Below are positions 25,988 through 33,967 of a stretch of 41,085 bases of DNA, piece after piece; within the stretch, counting starts at the first letter, position 1, and each line of letters begins with the position of its first letter. Where the stretch lies: positions 1 to 41,085 of the forward strand of contig JACPHJ010000033.1 of the NCBI GenBank assembly GCA_016188675.1, in the 5' to 3' direction. The position numbers and the translations under genes were made by a program. Origin of the DNA: Planctomycetota bacterium. Its GTDB lineage: Bacteria; Planctomycetota; Brocadiia; Brocadiales; Brocadiaceae. The notes under the pieces were generated by a model. That model searched no databases and was not told the origin of the DNA. It worked only from the letters and a program-made list of their open reading frames with translations.

Positions 25988-28090
25988 TTATCTCCTCTTT
26001 ACTTCTTCTATGGCATGATCAAAATCACTTGCGGTTATTAACAATTCCTTACTGCCCTCACCCTGTTTGCTGATTGCGTTACGGACAGTCGTCAGTGCAG
26101 CCTTTTTGCAAATCAACTCTATATCGGCGCCCGTCATCCCATCGGTTTCCTGTGCAAATTTCTTCATATCTAACCCCTTTTCCAGGGGTTTGTCTTTTGT
26201 ATGCACCTTGAATATCATCAAACGGGTCTCCTCGTCGGGAATGGGAATTTCGATAAGATAATCAAACCGCCCTGCGCGAAGCAGCGCCGGGTCTATCTGA
26301 TCCATACGATTCGTGGCTGCAAGCACCAGGACTCCCTTCAACTCTTCGATGCCATCCATTTCCGTAAGGAACTGGCCGATGACTCGTTCCGTTACATGCG
26401 AATCGCCGCCTTCTCCGCGCCTCGGCACTATTACATCCAGTTCATCAAAGAAGATAATGCAGGGGGCAGCCTGTTTTGCCTTTTTAAACGTATCCCTGAT
26501 GCCGCGCTCAGATTCGCCGACATATTTCGAAATCAGGGCAGGCCCCTTGACAGATATAAAATTGACCTTTGTCTCGTTGGCAACGGCCTTAGCCATAAGG
26601 GTCTTCCCCGTTCCCGGGGGGCCGTAAAGGAGAATTCCCTTTGGTGTATTGATCTTTGCCTGTTTGAACATGTCCGGATATTTCAACGGCCATTCCACCG
26701 CCTCCCGAATCTGTTGTTTGACAGTTTCAAGTCCTCCTACGTCCTCCCAGCGCACATTGGGAATTTCCACAAATACCTCCCGCAGCGCAGATGGTTCTAT
26801 CTCTTTCAGCGCTTCGATGAAGTGATCCATGCTTACTTTTAAATTCATCATGGTTTCATAAGGAATATTCGATGTCCCTAAATCCATCTCCGGTATGACT
26901 TTTCTCAGACAGAGCATGGCGGCTTCACGGCAAAGCGCCTGGAGGTCTGCGCCTACAAAGCCGTGAGTAATTTCCGCCAGTTTATTGAGATTCACATCTT
27001 CAGAGAGGGGCATGCCGCGGCTGTGAATTTCGAGAACTGAAAGCCGTGCATTTTGATCGGGAATGGGTATGGATATTTCCCTGTCAAAACGTCCTGGACG
27101 TCGCAGCGCCGGATCCAGCGCCCCTGGTATATTCGTGGCGGCTATGACAATCACATGTCCCCGATTATCAAGCCCGTCCATAAGCGCCAGGAGTTGTGCT
27201 ACGACCCTTTTCTCCACGTCACCCACCACGTGTTCACGTTTTGGAGCAATGGCATCAATTTCATCAAGGAAGATAATGCTCGGCGCATGCTTTTTTGCGT
27301 CTTCAAATATTTGTCGAAGCCGGGCCTCGCTTTCTCCGTAGAATTTATGAATAATCTCCGGCCCGTTGATTGTAATAAAATGCGCATCGGTTTCGTTGGC
27401 TACGGCCCGCGCAATGAGTGTCTTTCCGCAGCCCGGAGGACCATATAGCAGCACGCCCTTTGGGGCGTCTATTCCCAATCGTTCGAATACCTCAGGGTGT
27501 TTTAACGGGAGTTCAATCATCTCCCGTATCCGCTGTATTTCATGGCCGAGGCCGCCTATGTCTTCGTACGAAAATTTTAAACGCTCACTAACTCCCGGTT
27601 TTCCCTCGGCGAATTTTAACAGCGTAGTGGGATTGATTACCACGACTCCTTTGGGCGTCGTGCTTTTTACCACAAAATCGGTAAACCGGCTGCCGAACAG
27701 CGTGGCACGTATACGGTCACCCTCAATAATTGGAAGCCCGTCGAGCAGATTTCCAATATATTTGCTGTCCCGCTCAAGGTTAACCGCAGTGACGGGAGCG
27801 AGGACAACATTATCGGCGGGATACCATGGTATCTTCTTTACAGTTACCTTCTCATCAAGGCTTATATGGGCATTCCCACGGGTAGGGCCGTCGATCTGAA
27901 TAATACCCTTGCCCCGCTCCTCCTTAAATGCCGGCATTACCTTAGCGACGGTGCGCCTCTTACCCGCGATTTCTACAATGTCTCCAATCGTGACGTTTAG
28001 TTTTTCAATATCGGCAGGATCAATCCGCGCCAATCCCCGTCCCACATCTTTTTTTACAGCCTCTGCAACCTTTAAATTTATTTCACTCAT
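25988..28090 (-). CDS. CDC48/VCP-type double AAA+ ATPase
   Basis: The 700-residue protein has the p97/VAT layout: an N-terminal CDC48-N double-psi barrel (residues 1-90, VGRGLARIDPADIEKLNV) and its second subdomain (to about 160), then D1 with Walker A GPPGCGKT (217-224) and IIFLDEIDAI, and D2 with GPPGTGKT and IIFFDELDVI, plus SRH arginines (RPGRFDREI, RAGRFDYLI). It unfolds or extracts proteins using ATP. Such genes are common in archaea and scattered in bacteria. CDC48-like ATPases are also reported near gas vesicle gene clusters, which fits the GvpF/L genes and the GvpH-like gene beside it. The C-terminus ends EEVKRR without a long regulatory tail. Confidence 0.95.
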   Translation of the reverse strand: MSEINLKVAEAVKKDVGRGLARIDPADIEKLNVTIGDIVEIAGKRRTVAKVMPAFKEERGKGIIQIDGPTRGNAHISLDEKVTVKKIPWYPADNVVLAPVTAVNLERDSKYIGNLLDGLPIIEGDRIRATLFGSRFTDFVVKSTTPKGVVVINPTTLLKFAEGKPGVSERLKFSYEDIGGLGHEIQRIREMIELPLKHPEVFERLGIDAPKGVLLYGPPGCGKTLIARAVANETDAHFITINGPEIIHKFYGESEARLRQIFEDAKKHAPSIIFLDEIDAIAPKREHVVGDVEKRVVAQLLALMDGLDNRGHVIVIAATNIPGALDPALRRPGRFDREISIPIPDQNARLSVLEIHSRGMPLSEDVNLNKLAEITHGFVGADLQALCREAAMLCLRKVIPEMDLGTSNIPYETMMNLKVSMDHFIEALKEIEPSALREVFVEIPNVRWEDVGGLETVKQQIREAVEWPLKYPDMFKQAKINTPKGILLYGPPGTGKTLMAKAVANETKVNFISVKGPALISKYVGESERGIRDTFKKAKQAAPCIIFFDELDVIVPRRGEGGDSHVTERVIGQFLTEMDGIEELKGVLVLAATNRMDQIDPALLRAGRFDYLIEIPIPDEETRLMIFKVHTKDKPLEKGLDMKKFAQETDGMTGADIELICKKAALTTVRNAISKQGEGSKELLITASDFDHAIEEVKRR

Positions 28091-28124
28091 CGTCTTTTAT
28101 CCATAAATTTTGTTATTGTCAAAC

Positions 28125-28577
28125 TTTACCACTGAAACACAGAAATTCGGAAACACAGAAAGAAACACTATCAATTCACAACCCTTTTTATTTTTAAGAC
28201 TTCTTTTGCAAAATTCATCAGCAATCCTACTTTTAATCCAGAGGCTTTCAAATAGGATATCAATTGGGCTATATGACTATCGTCAAATTCTTTTACCGTT
28301 TTCAGTTCAACGATTACATGCCCTTCAACCACTAAATCGAGCCTATGTAAACCGATTTCTTTGTTATCGTAAAATATCTTTATACCTTTTTGGGTCTCTA
28401 CAGTTAATCTATGTTTGGCTAACTCCATTGGCAAAGCCGTCTGGTAAACAGATTCCAGGAATCCAGGGCCTAATTTTTTATGAACCTCTATTGCACAGGA
28501 AATAATTTTTCCTGTGAGTTCTTCCAATTCTAAGTTGATTTATCTGTGTTTCCGCTCTTCCGTGTTTCAGTGGTAAA
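28125..28577. mobile_element. Compact single-gene cassette with 35-bp terminal inverted repeats
   Basis: Ends at 28125-28159 and 28543-28577 are inverted repeats matching at 31 of 35 positions; both begin TTTACCACTGAAACAC from the outside. The arms repeat the word GAAACACAG. Only the GxxExxY gene lies between them. An 8-bp direct repeat TGTTATTG flanks the element (28111-28118 and 28580-28587), six and two bases outside, a possible target duplication. No transposase is encoded. The plan mirrors the cassette at 19251-19673. Confidence 0.65.
28171..28527 (-). CDS. GxxExxY family protein (PD-(D/E)XK nuclease-like fold)
   Basis: The 118-residue protein has the name-giving motif GFLESVY inside AIEVHKKLGPGFLESVYQ, followed by LDLVVEGHVIVELK, the conserved Asp and Glu-x-Lys of the nuclease-like core, then LISYLKASGLKVGLLMNF. 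The family is widespread and its function is unproven; the fold suggests a nuclease. The start is TTG at 28527: the frame is closed by a stop at 28540-28542 and no ATG is available before the motif. It lies inside a 453-bp inverted-repeat cassette between the CDC48 and GvpH-like genes, so it is probably an intruder in that operon. Confidence 0.9.
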   Translation of the reverse strand: MEELTGKIISCAIEVHKKLGPGFLESVYQTALPMELAKHRLTVETQKGIKIFYDNKEIGLHRLDLVVEGHVIVELKTVKEFDDSHIAQLISYLKASGLKVGLLMNFAKEVLKIKRVVN

Positions 28578-28581
28578 TATG

Positions 28582-29103
28582 TTATTGCATTAATTTTATT
28601 TCAAGGATTCCGTTTTTATACGTATGTATCATCTTATCTTTAGTAAAACTCTCTTTCAGGAAGATTTCTTTGTGATATTTTTTCCCGCGTGTTTCCGCTG
28701 AAATCTGCAATATATCGTCTTTCAAATTTAAACTGATATCTTTTTCATCCACCCCCGGCATTTCGGCCACAATCATGGTGTGATCCGATTCTTCAAAGAC
28801 ATCTACAACGGGTTCCCGCACTTCATCTACAACGGCTTCTCCTTTTCTATCTTTGTGTATATTGCCAAAGGGTTCCACCTTTATTTTATCCGAGCCCAGC
28901 CCCCCCACCTTTATGGAAATGCCAAACATACCACTCAGGTTTTTGTCCAGACCTTTGATCTCGCCCGTCTTTTTGAACTCCTCTCCTTTTTCTGCAAGAT
29001 CTGAAAGTTTTTCCACAAGATCACCTAACCCCTTAAAGATGCCTCCTAATCCCACATCAAATTCGCCCCCCGTTTCCTTCTTGTCCGCCTTTTTAGCACT
29101 CAT
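28582..29103 (-). CDS. GvpH-like Hsp20 family protein
   Basis: The 173-residue protein has a glycine-rich amphipathic N-terminal region (GGIFKGLGDLVEKLSDLAEK, residues about 20-40) followed by VEPFGNIH, VREPVVDVFEESDH and an alpha-crystallin core (MIVAEMPGVDEKDISLNLK and HKEIFLKE; about 95-173). This arrangement is typical of GvpH-type proteins rather than plain Hsp20 chaperones. GvpH is thought to stabilise vesicle proteins or control their expression in haloarchaea. AAGGAAAG precedes ATG 29103. It lies 32 bases after the NtrC-type gene and upstream of the CDC48 gene, in the same orientation as the GvpF/L genes. It strengthens the case for a vesicle-related locus. Confidence 0.85.
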   Translation of the reverse strand: MSAKKADKKETGGEFDVGLGGIFKGLGDLVEKLSDLAEKGEEFKKTGEIKGLDKNLSGMFGISIKVGGLGSDKIKVEPFGNIHKDRKGEAVVDEVREPVVDVFEESDHTMIVAEMPGVDEKDISLNLKDDILQISAETRGKKYHKEIFLKESFTKDKMIHTYKNGILEIKLMQ

Positions 29104-29135
29104 AACGTCTTTCCTTTCAAAAAAAGTATGAATTG

Positions 29136-30599
29136 TCAGTTTTCGCTCTGTATTTTAATTCCGTAATTCTTGACCTTATAATGCATGGTTTTGTAATCGA
29201 TCTTAAGTATTTTGGCGGCCTGGCTCTTGTTTCCACCGGTCCGTTTGAGCACCTCGGTAATCATCTTTTTTTCAGCATTCTCGACGCATTTAGCGACCAT
29301 GTCGCGGAGAGAAAGGTTATTACCGTTGTTCATGTCCGAAACCTGCGGAATGGTAAGGCCATCCTTCTGATTTGCCGCACTTGTTACTTGCTCAACGGAA
29401 GCGCCTGTCTCCTGCCTTTGTTCCTGTGTCTTTATAAGAAGATGTTTGGGTTCTATAATATCAACTGCTAATAATACCGCACGACGAATAACATTTTTTA
29501 GCTCTCTTACGTTGCCCGGCCAGTTGTATGTCAGTAATATCTCCAGCGCCTCTTTTGTAATGCCGCGAACATTTTTATTGAGCTCTTTGTTGGTGGTATC
29601 CAGGAATCTCTTGCAGAGGAATACGATATCATCCTTCCGTTGCCGCAACGGCGGTATCTCGATGCAAAATTCATTCAGCCGCTGATACAGGTCCATCCTA
29701 AAATGCCCTGATTCTACAAGATATTCCAGACGCTCGTTTCCTGCCACAACGACACGCACGTCTACGTCAATCTCTTTATTGCTTCCCAGACGCCGGATTC
29801 GTCGTTCCTGAAGCACGCGCAGCAATTTACCCTGCATAAGTTTGGGTAAATTCCCGATTTCATCCAGAAATATTGTGCCACCGGAGGCTATTTCAAATTG
29901 TCCGATCTTTTTCTGGTCGGCGCCGGTAAAGGTACCCTTCTCAAATCCGAAAAGCTCGCTCTCAATCAAGGTTTCCGGAATTGAACCGCAATCTACTACA
30001 ACAAAGTGTTGGCCGCACCTGGGGCTTCGATTGTGGATGCTCCTCGCTATCAGTTCCTTACCAGAACCTGTCTCCCCGTAAATAACGACCGTAAAATTGG
30101 TTGGAGCCACACATTCAACCGATTCGTTTACCTTGGCAATTTCGGCGCTATTTCCCATCTGCTCAAACAGTGGCATAGCGAAACTCAACTGCGTTTTGAG
30201 CATGCGAATTTCCTGACGCATAGCCCTTTCTTCGAGGGCCTTCTTTACCGTGAGCACAACCTCCTCATTATCAAAAGGTTTGTTAAAATAATTGAATGCG
30301 CCGTGTTTGACGGCCTCGACCGCTGATTGTATTTCCCCATAGGCGGTAATGATAATTACAGGGGTTTCGCTGCTGGTTTGTTTGATTTGTTTCAGCACCT
30401 CCATCCCGTTCATGCCGGGCATACGAATATCCAGAATGACCACATTTGGCAATTCCTTGTTGAATACCTCAAGCCCGCTAGTCCCGTTGTGCGCTGTGTA
30501 GGTTGTGAATCCCGCCTGATTGAGGACGTGCGATAGCATCTCGCACATATCTGCTTCATCGTCTATAATGAGGACGCTTACGCTGGAATCGTTTGCCAT
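29136..30599 (-). CDS. NtrC-type sigma54 activator: REC-AAA-Fis HTH
   Basis: The 487-residue protein comprises a receiver (IIDDEADMCEML, Asp57 in VVILDIRMPGMNG, FNKPF) and a sigma54-interaction AAA domain with Walker A GETGSGKE, the GAFTGA loop present as GTFTGA, Walker B GTIFLDEIGNLP and RMDLYQRLNEF. A Fis-type helix-turn-helix follows (GGNKSQAAKILKIDYKTMHY). The GAFTGA second residue is Thr instead of Ala; the critical central FTGA is kept. It drives promoters bound by sigma54 RNA polymerase. It lies three bases after the 202-residue unknown gene, so the two are coupled, and it precedes the GvpH-like gene, a natural candidate target. Confidence 0.95.
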   Translation of the reverse strand: MANDSSVSVLIIDDEADMCEMLSHVLNQAGFTTYTAHNGTSGLEVFNKELPNVVILDIRMPGMNGMEVLKQIKQTSSETPVIIITAYGEIQSAVEAVKHGAFNYFNKPFDNEEVVLTVKKALEERAMRQEIRMLKTQLSFAMPLFEQMGNSAEIAKVNESVECVAPTNFTVVIYGETGSGKELIARSIHNRSPRCGQHFVVVDCGSIPETLIESELFGFEKGTFTGADQKKIGQFEIASGGTIFLDEIGNLPKLMQGKLLRVLQERRIRRLGSNKEIDVDVRVVVAGNERLEYLVESGHFRMDLYQRLNEFCIEIPPLRQRKDDIVFLCKRFLDTTNKELNKNVRGITKEALEILLTYNWPGNVRELKNVIRRAVLLAVDIIEPKHLLIKTQEQRQETGASVEQVTSAANQKDGLTIPQVSDMNNGNNLSLRDMVAKCVENAEKKMITEVLKRTGGNKSQAAKILKIDYKTMHYKVKNYGIKIQSEN

Positions 30600-30602
30600 T
30601 GT

Positions 30603-31211
30603 TTACGGATTTTTCTTTTCACCCACTGCCTCTTTGAATGGCAGGTGGTAAATTAAATAGTCAACCACTATATCGGATGGTAGTTTTTCATCTACCTTAT
30701 GAAGCATACCCAAAAAAAGTATCCCGGTTTCTCCGTCCTTTAAAGTCGTATCAATTCGGTTTGCAATAAACGCATCTCGTTCTGCCATGTAGTTAGTGCG
30801 CCCATCTGCGCCCTTTTCAGCGCCTTTTCTTTCGGTTGCGTCTTTGATTAATTTATATTCTTTTATCAATAATGCCGGGTCTTCGGTTCCCGTTAAGGTT
30901 GCTCCATGCTGGATAAGTTTGAGCAACAACTGATGATTTCTCCCCCCGCTATTTGCGATATCCCGAACAATTTCCAATTCTTTTCCACAGACCGGCAAAC
31001 CATCCTGATAGACCTTAACATTATTATAACAAAGATTCTTTTTATTTAAACGTTCTTCAATACCCGTCCATAGATCGTTTATTTTTTTCAGGTGTTGTTC
31101 CCACTTATGTATACCGTACTTTTTAATATATTCTTTCTTTAATGACTCTGCTAATGAGCCCATGTCGACCTCGGTATGAATAATCGGTATATAAATAAGT
31201 CGGCGTCCCAT
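30603..31211 (-). CDS. Conserved protein of unknown function between two response regulator genes
   Basis: The 202-residue protein begins RRLIYIPIIHTEVDMGSL and is soluble, mostly helical, with KVYQDGLPVCGKE near residue 65, RNHQLLLKLIQHGATLTGTE near 95, and GILFLGMLHKVDEKLP near 170. I do not recognise a domain, but the motif style (buried histidines, GxLH) looks conserved rather than random. It is tightly packed in an operon: three bases separate it from the receiver gene upstream (31215) and three from the NtrC-type gene downstream. A role as a partner or output of these regulators is inference from position only. Confidence 0.85.
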   Translation of the reverse strand: MGRRLIYIPIIHTEVDMGSLAESLKKEYIKKYGIHKWEQHLKKINDLWTGIEERLNKKNLCYNNVKVYQDGLPVCGKELEIVRDIANSGGRNHQLLLKLIQHGATLTGTEDPALLIKEYKLIKDATERKGAEKGADGRTNYMAERDAFIANRIDTTLKDGETGILFLGMLHKVDEKLPSDIVVDYLIYHLPFKEAVGEKKNP

Positions 31212-31214
31212 TGT

Positions 31215-31610
31215 TTATGCGTTAGCGTATTGTTGTTCCTCTAATCCATGCTTTATAACCTCCTTGATACATTCGAGGTTAAATGGTTTGGTTATATAGT
31301 CATACGCTCCAAGCCTCATAGCTTCCTGGGCTGTTTTTAGAGTGGCATAGGCCGTGATCATTACAATAGGAAGTTCCGGCCGGATGGCCTTTATCTGCTG
31401 AAGGGTCTCTATACCGTTCATTTCAGGCATCATAATATCAAGCAGCACAAAATCCACACCGCCTTCCCTTATCTTTTTGATGGCATCCTTCCCGCTGTTT
31501 GCCATATCAGTTACATAACCCTCTTCATAGAATATTTTAACCAACATTTCACAGAGATCTTCTTCATCATCTACAACCAGAATGAGAGGTTTCTTGAATT
31601 CTATATCCAT
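31215..31610 (-). CDS. Single-domain response regulator (receiver only)
   Basis: The 131-residue receiver: LILVVDDEEDLCEMLVKIF, phospho-acceptor Asp58 in FVLLDIMMPEMNG, Thr in VMITAYA, and Lys in YITKPF. It most resembles the receiver of NtrC-type proteins but has no output domain. AAGGGG lies 6-11 bases before ATG 31610. It is the first gene of a minus-strand operon with the 202-residue unknown protein, the NtrC-type activator and the GvpH-like protein. A possible sigma54 promoter lies about 57 bases upstream. Confidence 0.94.
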   Translation of the reverse strand: MDIEFKKPLILVVDDEEDLCEMLVKIFYEEGYVTDMANSGKDAIKKIREGGVDFVLLDIMMPEMNGIETLQQIKAIRPELPIVMITAYATLKTAQEAMRLGAYDYITKPFNLECIKEVIKHGLEEQQYANA

Positions 31611-31666
31611 AATTATCCCCTTAAAATTTCTTTCGATAACCTAATAAAGTTTTTTTAAGGAGAAGC

Positions 31667-31681
31667 GCAAGTTTTATTCCC
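31667..31681 (-). promoter_or_regulatory. Possible sigma54 (-24/-12) promoter
   Basis: On the minus strand GGGAATAAAACTTGCG keeps the GG-N10-GC spacing of sigma54 promoters, with a perfect TTGC at -12 and a weaker -24 half. The start site would be about 45 bases before the receiver gene. It fits an operon that encodes its own sigma54 activator. Confidence 0.35.
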
Positions 31682-31683
31682 GC

Positions 31684-32041
31684 TATGTTTTAATGATTTG
31701 GAATCTCTGTCAACAGACATTCCAATTAAATAAATTGAATAATCAAACACATGTGTAACTTTAGCCTACTTATCATTTTAAGTAGTGAAAGAAATTCCAT
31801 TTTGGGCCGATTTAAAAATTCCTTTGTTACAATGATTTTAAATGGAAATGTTAGAAAAAAGCTATAAATTTATAGCATTGATTCTATATAGATGTGGTGC
31901 AAATTCCATATGTATGGAAATTATACCATACTACGGCGGAGTTGCAACCAAAGCGAGAAAAGGTGACGTGTGGCAAGTGGCGGGTGACGTTTTTTCTCGT
32001 CACACGGCGCCTGACACTCGTCACTTAAAAAACTTAACAAA
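31684..32041. other. Gene-poor gap with a GTGACG-word repeat
   Basis: No supported gene lies here. The frame at 31842-32063 has no ribosome site and runs through repeat and terminator sequence. At 31961-32026 a family B-like palindrome is built of GGTGACGTGTGGC and GTCACACGGCGCCTGACAC words. A small perfect palindrome CTATAAATTTATAG lies at 31861-31874. Confidence 0.55.
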
Positions 32042-32084
32042 AAAAGCCGAAGTTCCTGGATAACAATCAGGAACTTCGGCTTTT
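32042..32084. terminator. Strong bidirectional terminator hairpin
   Basis: A 17-bp perfect stem (AAAAGCCGAAGTTCCTG and complement) with a 9-base loop, A run on one side and T run on the other. It can end the tRNA transcript coming from the right on the minus strand. Confidence 0.9.
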
Positions 32085-32150
32085 GGTTACTTTGACTATA
32101 TTTTCTATCAAATCAAAATACTCATGCATTTGATTTGCGGAAAATTAAGT

Positions 32151-32228
32151 TGGGGTGAGCGACGGGATTCGAACCCGCGACCCTTAGAGCCACAGTCTAA
32201 TGCTCTAACCAACTGAGCTACGCCCACC
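32151..32228 (-). tRNA. tRNA-His (anticodon GTG)
   Basis: The extra 5' G(-1) pairs with discriminator C, as in bacterial tRNA-His. Acceptor GTGGGCG/CGCTCAC, anticodon loop with GTG, T loop GTTCGAATCC. CCA is encoded. Confidence 0.95.
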
Positions 32229-32260
32229 ACACTGTATATAAAATATTGATATTTTTCATT

Positions 32261-32337
<77 letters not shown>

Positions 32338-32353
32338 TAAAACCTTTAGAAAA

Positions 32354-32381
32354 ATTATATCAATATTAGGATGAATATCAA
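32354..32381 (-). promoter_or_regulatory. Sigma70 promoter of the tRNA-Arg/tRNA-His pair
   Basis: On the minus strand TTGATA (32376-32381) and a perfect TATAAT (32354-32359) are 16 bases apart. The start would be about ten bases before tRNA-Arg. Confidence 0.65.
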
Positions 32382-32397
32382 TACAATTTTAGATTAT

Positions 32398-33477
32398 CTA
32401 CATTCGGACCGGTATAAATGTTGCCACCGATTCAAGGGTCTTCCTGAGAGGTGTATTTCGTACATATTTCCATTTATCATCATCCACCCCTTGTTCAGGC
32501 GAAGTGATATTATAAACAACAGGAAGACCTTTGAGACCCTTTTTAAATGTAAAGGCATGTGTCCTGGAACCTGCTTCACCCATGGGAAGGACGTCCGTAA
32601 CAAAGTCTATAAATACCTGCGTATCATCAAAGAATTCTGTTGTTGCCACCCGCCCTGCCTTACAATTGCCAACCGTAGCATCCGGAACTGTTTCTGCAAG
32701 GTTAATGCATGCGAAAACAGCGTCCTCTCCTACATGAATGGCGCTTCTCGGTATCCCCACAACCGCGTCCTTAAACAGGGCATCCACAAATATTTTTTTG
32801 AAGAAATGCTTTGTCGCTTCCAGGGCGTTCTCCAGGGCAATTTCTCCTTTAGGCGTGTACTTGCCACATGTGACCCCGCTGGCCATATCCTTAAAGAAAT
32901 TAATTACGGTACCGGCAAACCCCGTCTTTTTGGCTTCCCGGATATGGCCGTCTTTATCAACATACTTAATAGTTGCGCCGGTACCAATATCTTTAAACAT
33001 ATTTTTGAAATTTTCACCGGCGTCTTTGAGGTCTTTTCCGACCCGCCTGGTAAATTTGGATTGGTCTATACTGTAATCTATTCCATTGCCGTCTTTATTT
33101 ATAGTGTAATTATCTCCCCCTGGTTTTGATAGTAATTGGTCTTCTTTGTATTTTTTAAATTGATCTTTTAATGATAGCGATGACGGTGCTTCATTTGTAC
33201 CGGGGTATAATGACCGCGTCTCAAAATTACTGCGCTCAAGCTGGGATAGTATGCCGCTTTCAATTCGGGTAGTTAATGTATCATATTTTGGTGTATTCTC
33301 TGCATCTTGCCTTCTTAATTCGTCATAAATAATATTCTTAAAGGAAGTTGTCTCCGCGCTATTATAGGCGCTTATTTGAACACCATGCTCCGCAAGCTTA
33401 TAGCTTGCTTTTACGCCGGATGATTCTATCATAGCTTTTTTGCGCCGGAAAATAGTCAAATGGGAAAATATTTCCAT
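32398..33477 (-). CDS. Protein of unknown function
   Basis: The 359-residue protein has no signal peptide. It is rich in Lys, Asp and Gly, with FKNMFKDIGTGATIKYVDKDG in the middle, a short hydrophobic patch FAGTVINFFKDMASG, and a C-terminal LRKTLESVATFIPVRM. The N-terminal pattern SAYNSAETTSFKN loosely resembles the ANNIANANTxGFK motif of flagellar rod and hook proteins, but nothing else supports that. ATG 33477 lacks a clear ribosome site; an internal ATG at 33432 begins MIESSGVKASYKL and is an alternative. The gene stands alone, ending 17 bases before the tRNA promoter. I do not recognise a family. Confidence 0.75.
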   Translation of the reverse strand: MEIFSHLTIFRRKKAMIESSGVKASYKLAEHGVQISAYNSAETTSFKNIIYDELRRQDAENTPKYDTLTTRIESGILSQLERSNFETRSLYPGTNEAPSSLSLKDQFKKYKEDQLLSKPGGDNYTINKDGNGIDYSIDQSKFTRRVGKDLKDAGENFKNMFKDIGTGATIKYVDKDGHIREAKKTGFAGTVINFFKDMASGVTCGKYTPKGEIALENALEATKHFFKKIFVDALFKDAVVGIPRSAIHVGEDAVFACINLAETVPDATVGNCKAGRVATTEFFDDTQVFIDFVTDVLPMGEAGSRTHAFTFKKGLKGLPVVYNITSPEQGVDDDKWKYVRNTPLRKTLESVATFIPVRM

Positions 33478-33795
33478 TATTCATACGTTTGTATATAAAA
33501 ATTCGCAAATTATGTACCTTGTCAATTTATCTGTTTGAACCGGGAATTAATATTGCCTTAAGGTATATTCTTATCTCAAATTACAGATACCCTTCAGAAA
33601 ATCCGGTAAATGAACCTATTATGAGACAAAGCCGTCTATCGGAATATATTTCCCCGGCTATTCGTCAAATAGGAATTTTAATACATACGCTGATAAAAAA
33701 TTATAAATTTGCGAAATCGTCTTTCATTTTTCTAAAAAGTTTCTATACTAAAATGACTAACGAGACGAAGTTTCAGACCGATAAAAAGAGCTTGA

Positions 33796-33888
33796 AACCA
33801 CAGATTTCACTGATTACGCAGATTTTGGACTGTGAAATTCCACAGATTATTTAGTTTTTTATCTGTGGAATCTGTGCAATCTGTGGTT
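33796..33888. repeat. Word-type palindrome, family B (CACAGATT words)
   Basis: Left AACCACAGATTTCACTGATT and right CTGTGCAATCTGTGGTT arms (about 28 bases, 24 matching) surround about 35 bases with no gene. The words are tandem near-copies of CACAGATT. It lies in the 490-base gap 33478-33967; a frame at 33489-33854 lacks a ribosome site and is not credible. Confidence 0.75.
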
Positions 33889-33967
33889 CCCGTGACTTAT
33901 TCTAAAACATGTGTTAAGGTTAGTTTCCAGACAATTATGAAATTTATGTGAGGTTATTTTAGACTAA

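Noticed and set aside
31842-32063. Open frame of 73 codons on the plus strand
   Set aside because: No ribosome site, and its second half is repeat and terminator sequence.
33489-33854. Open frame of 121 codons on the plus strand
   Set aside because: No ribosome site, unlike-protein composition, and it ends inside the CACAGATT palindrome.
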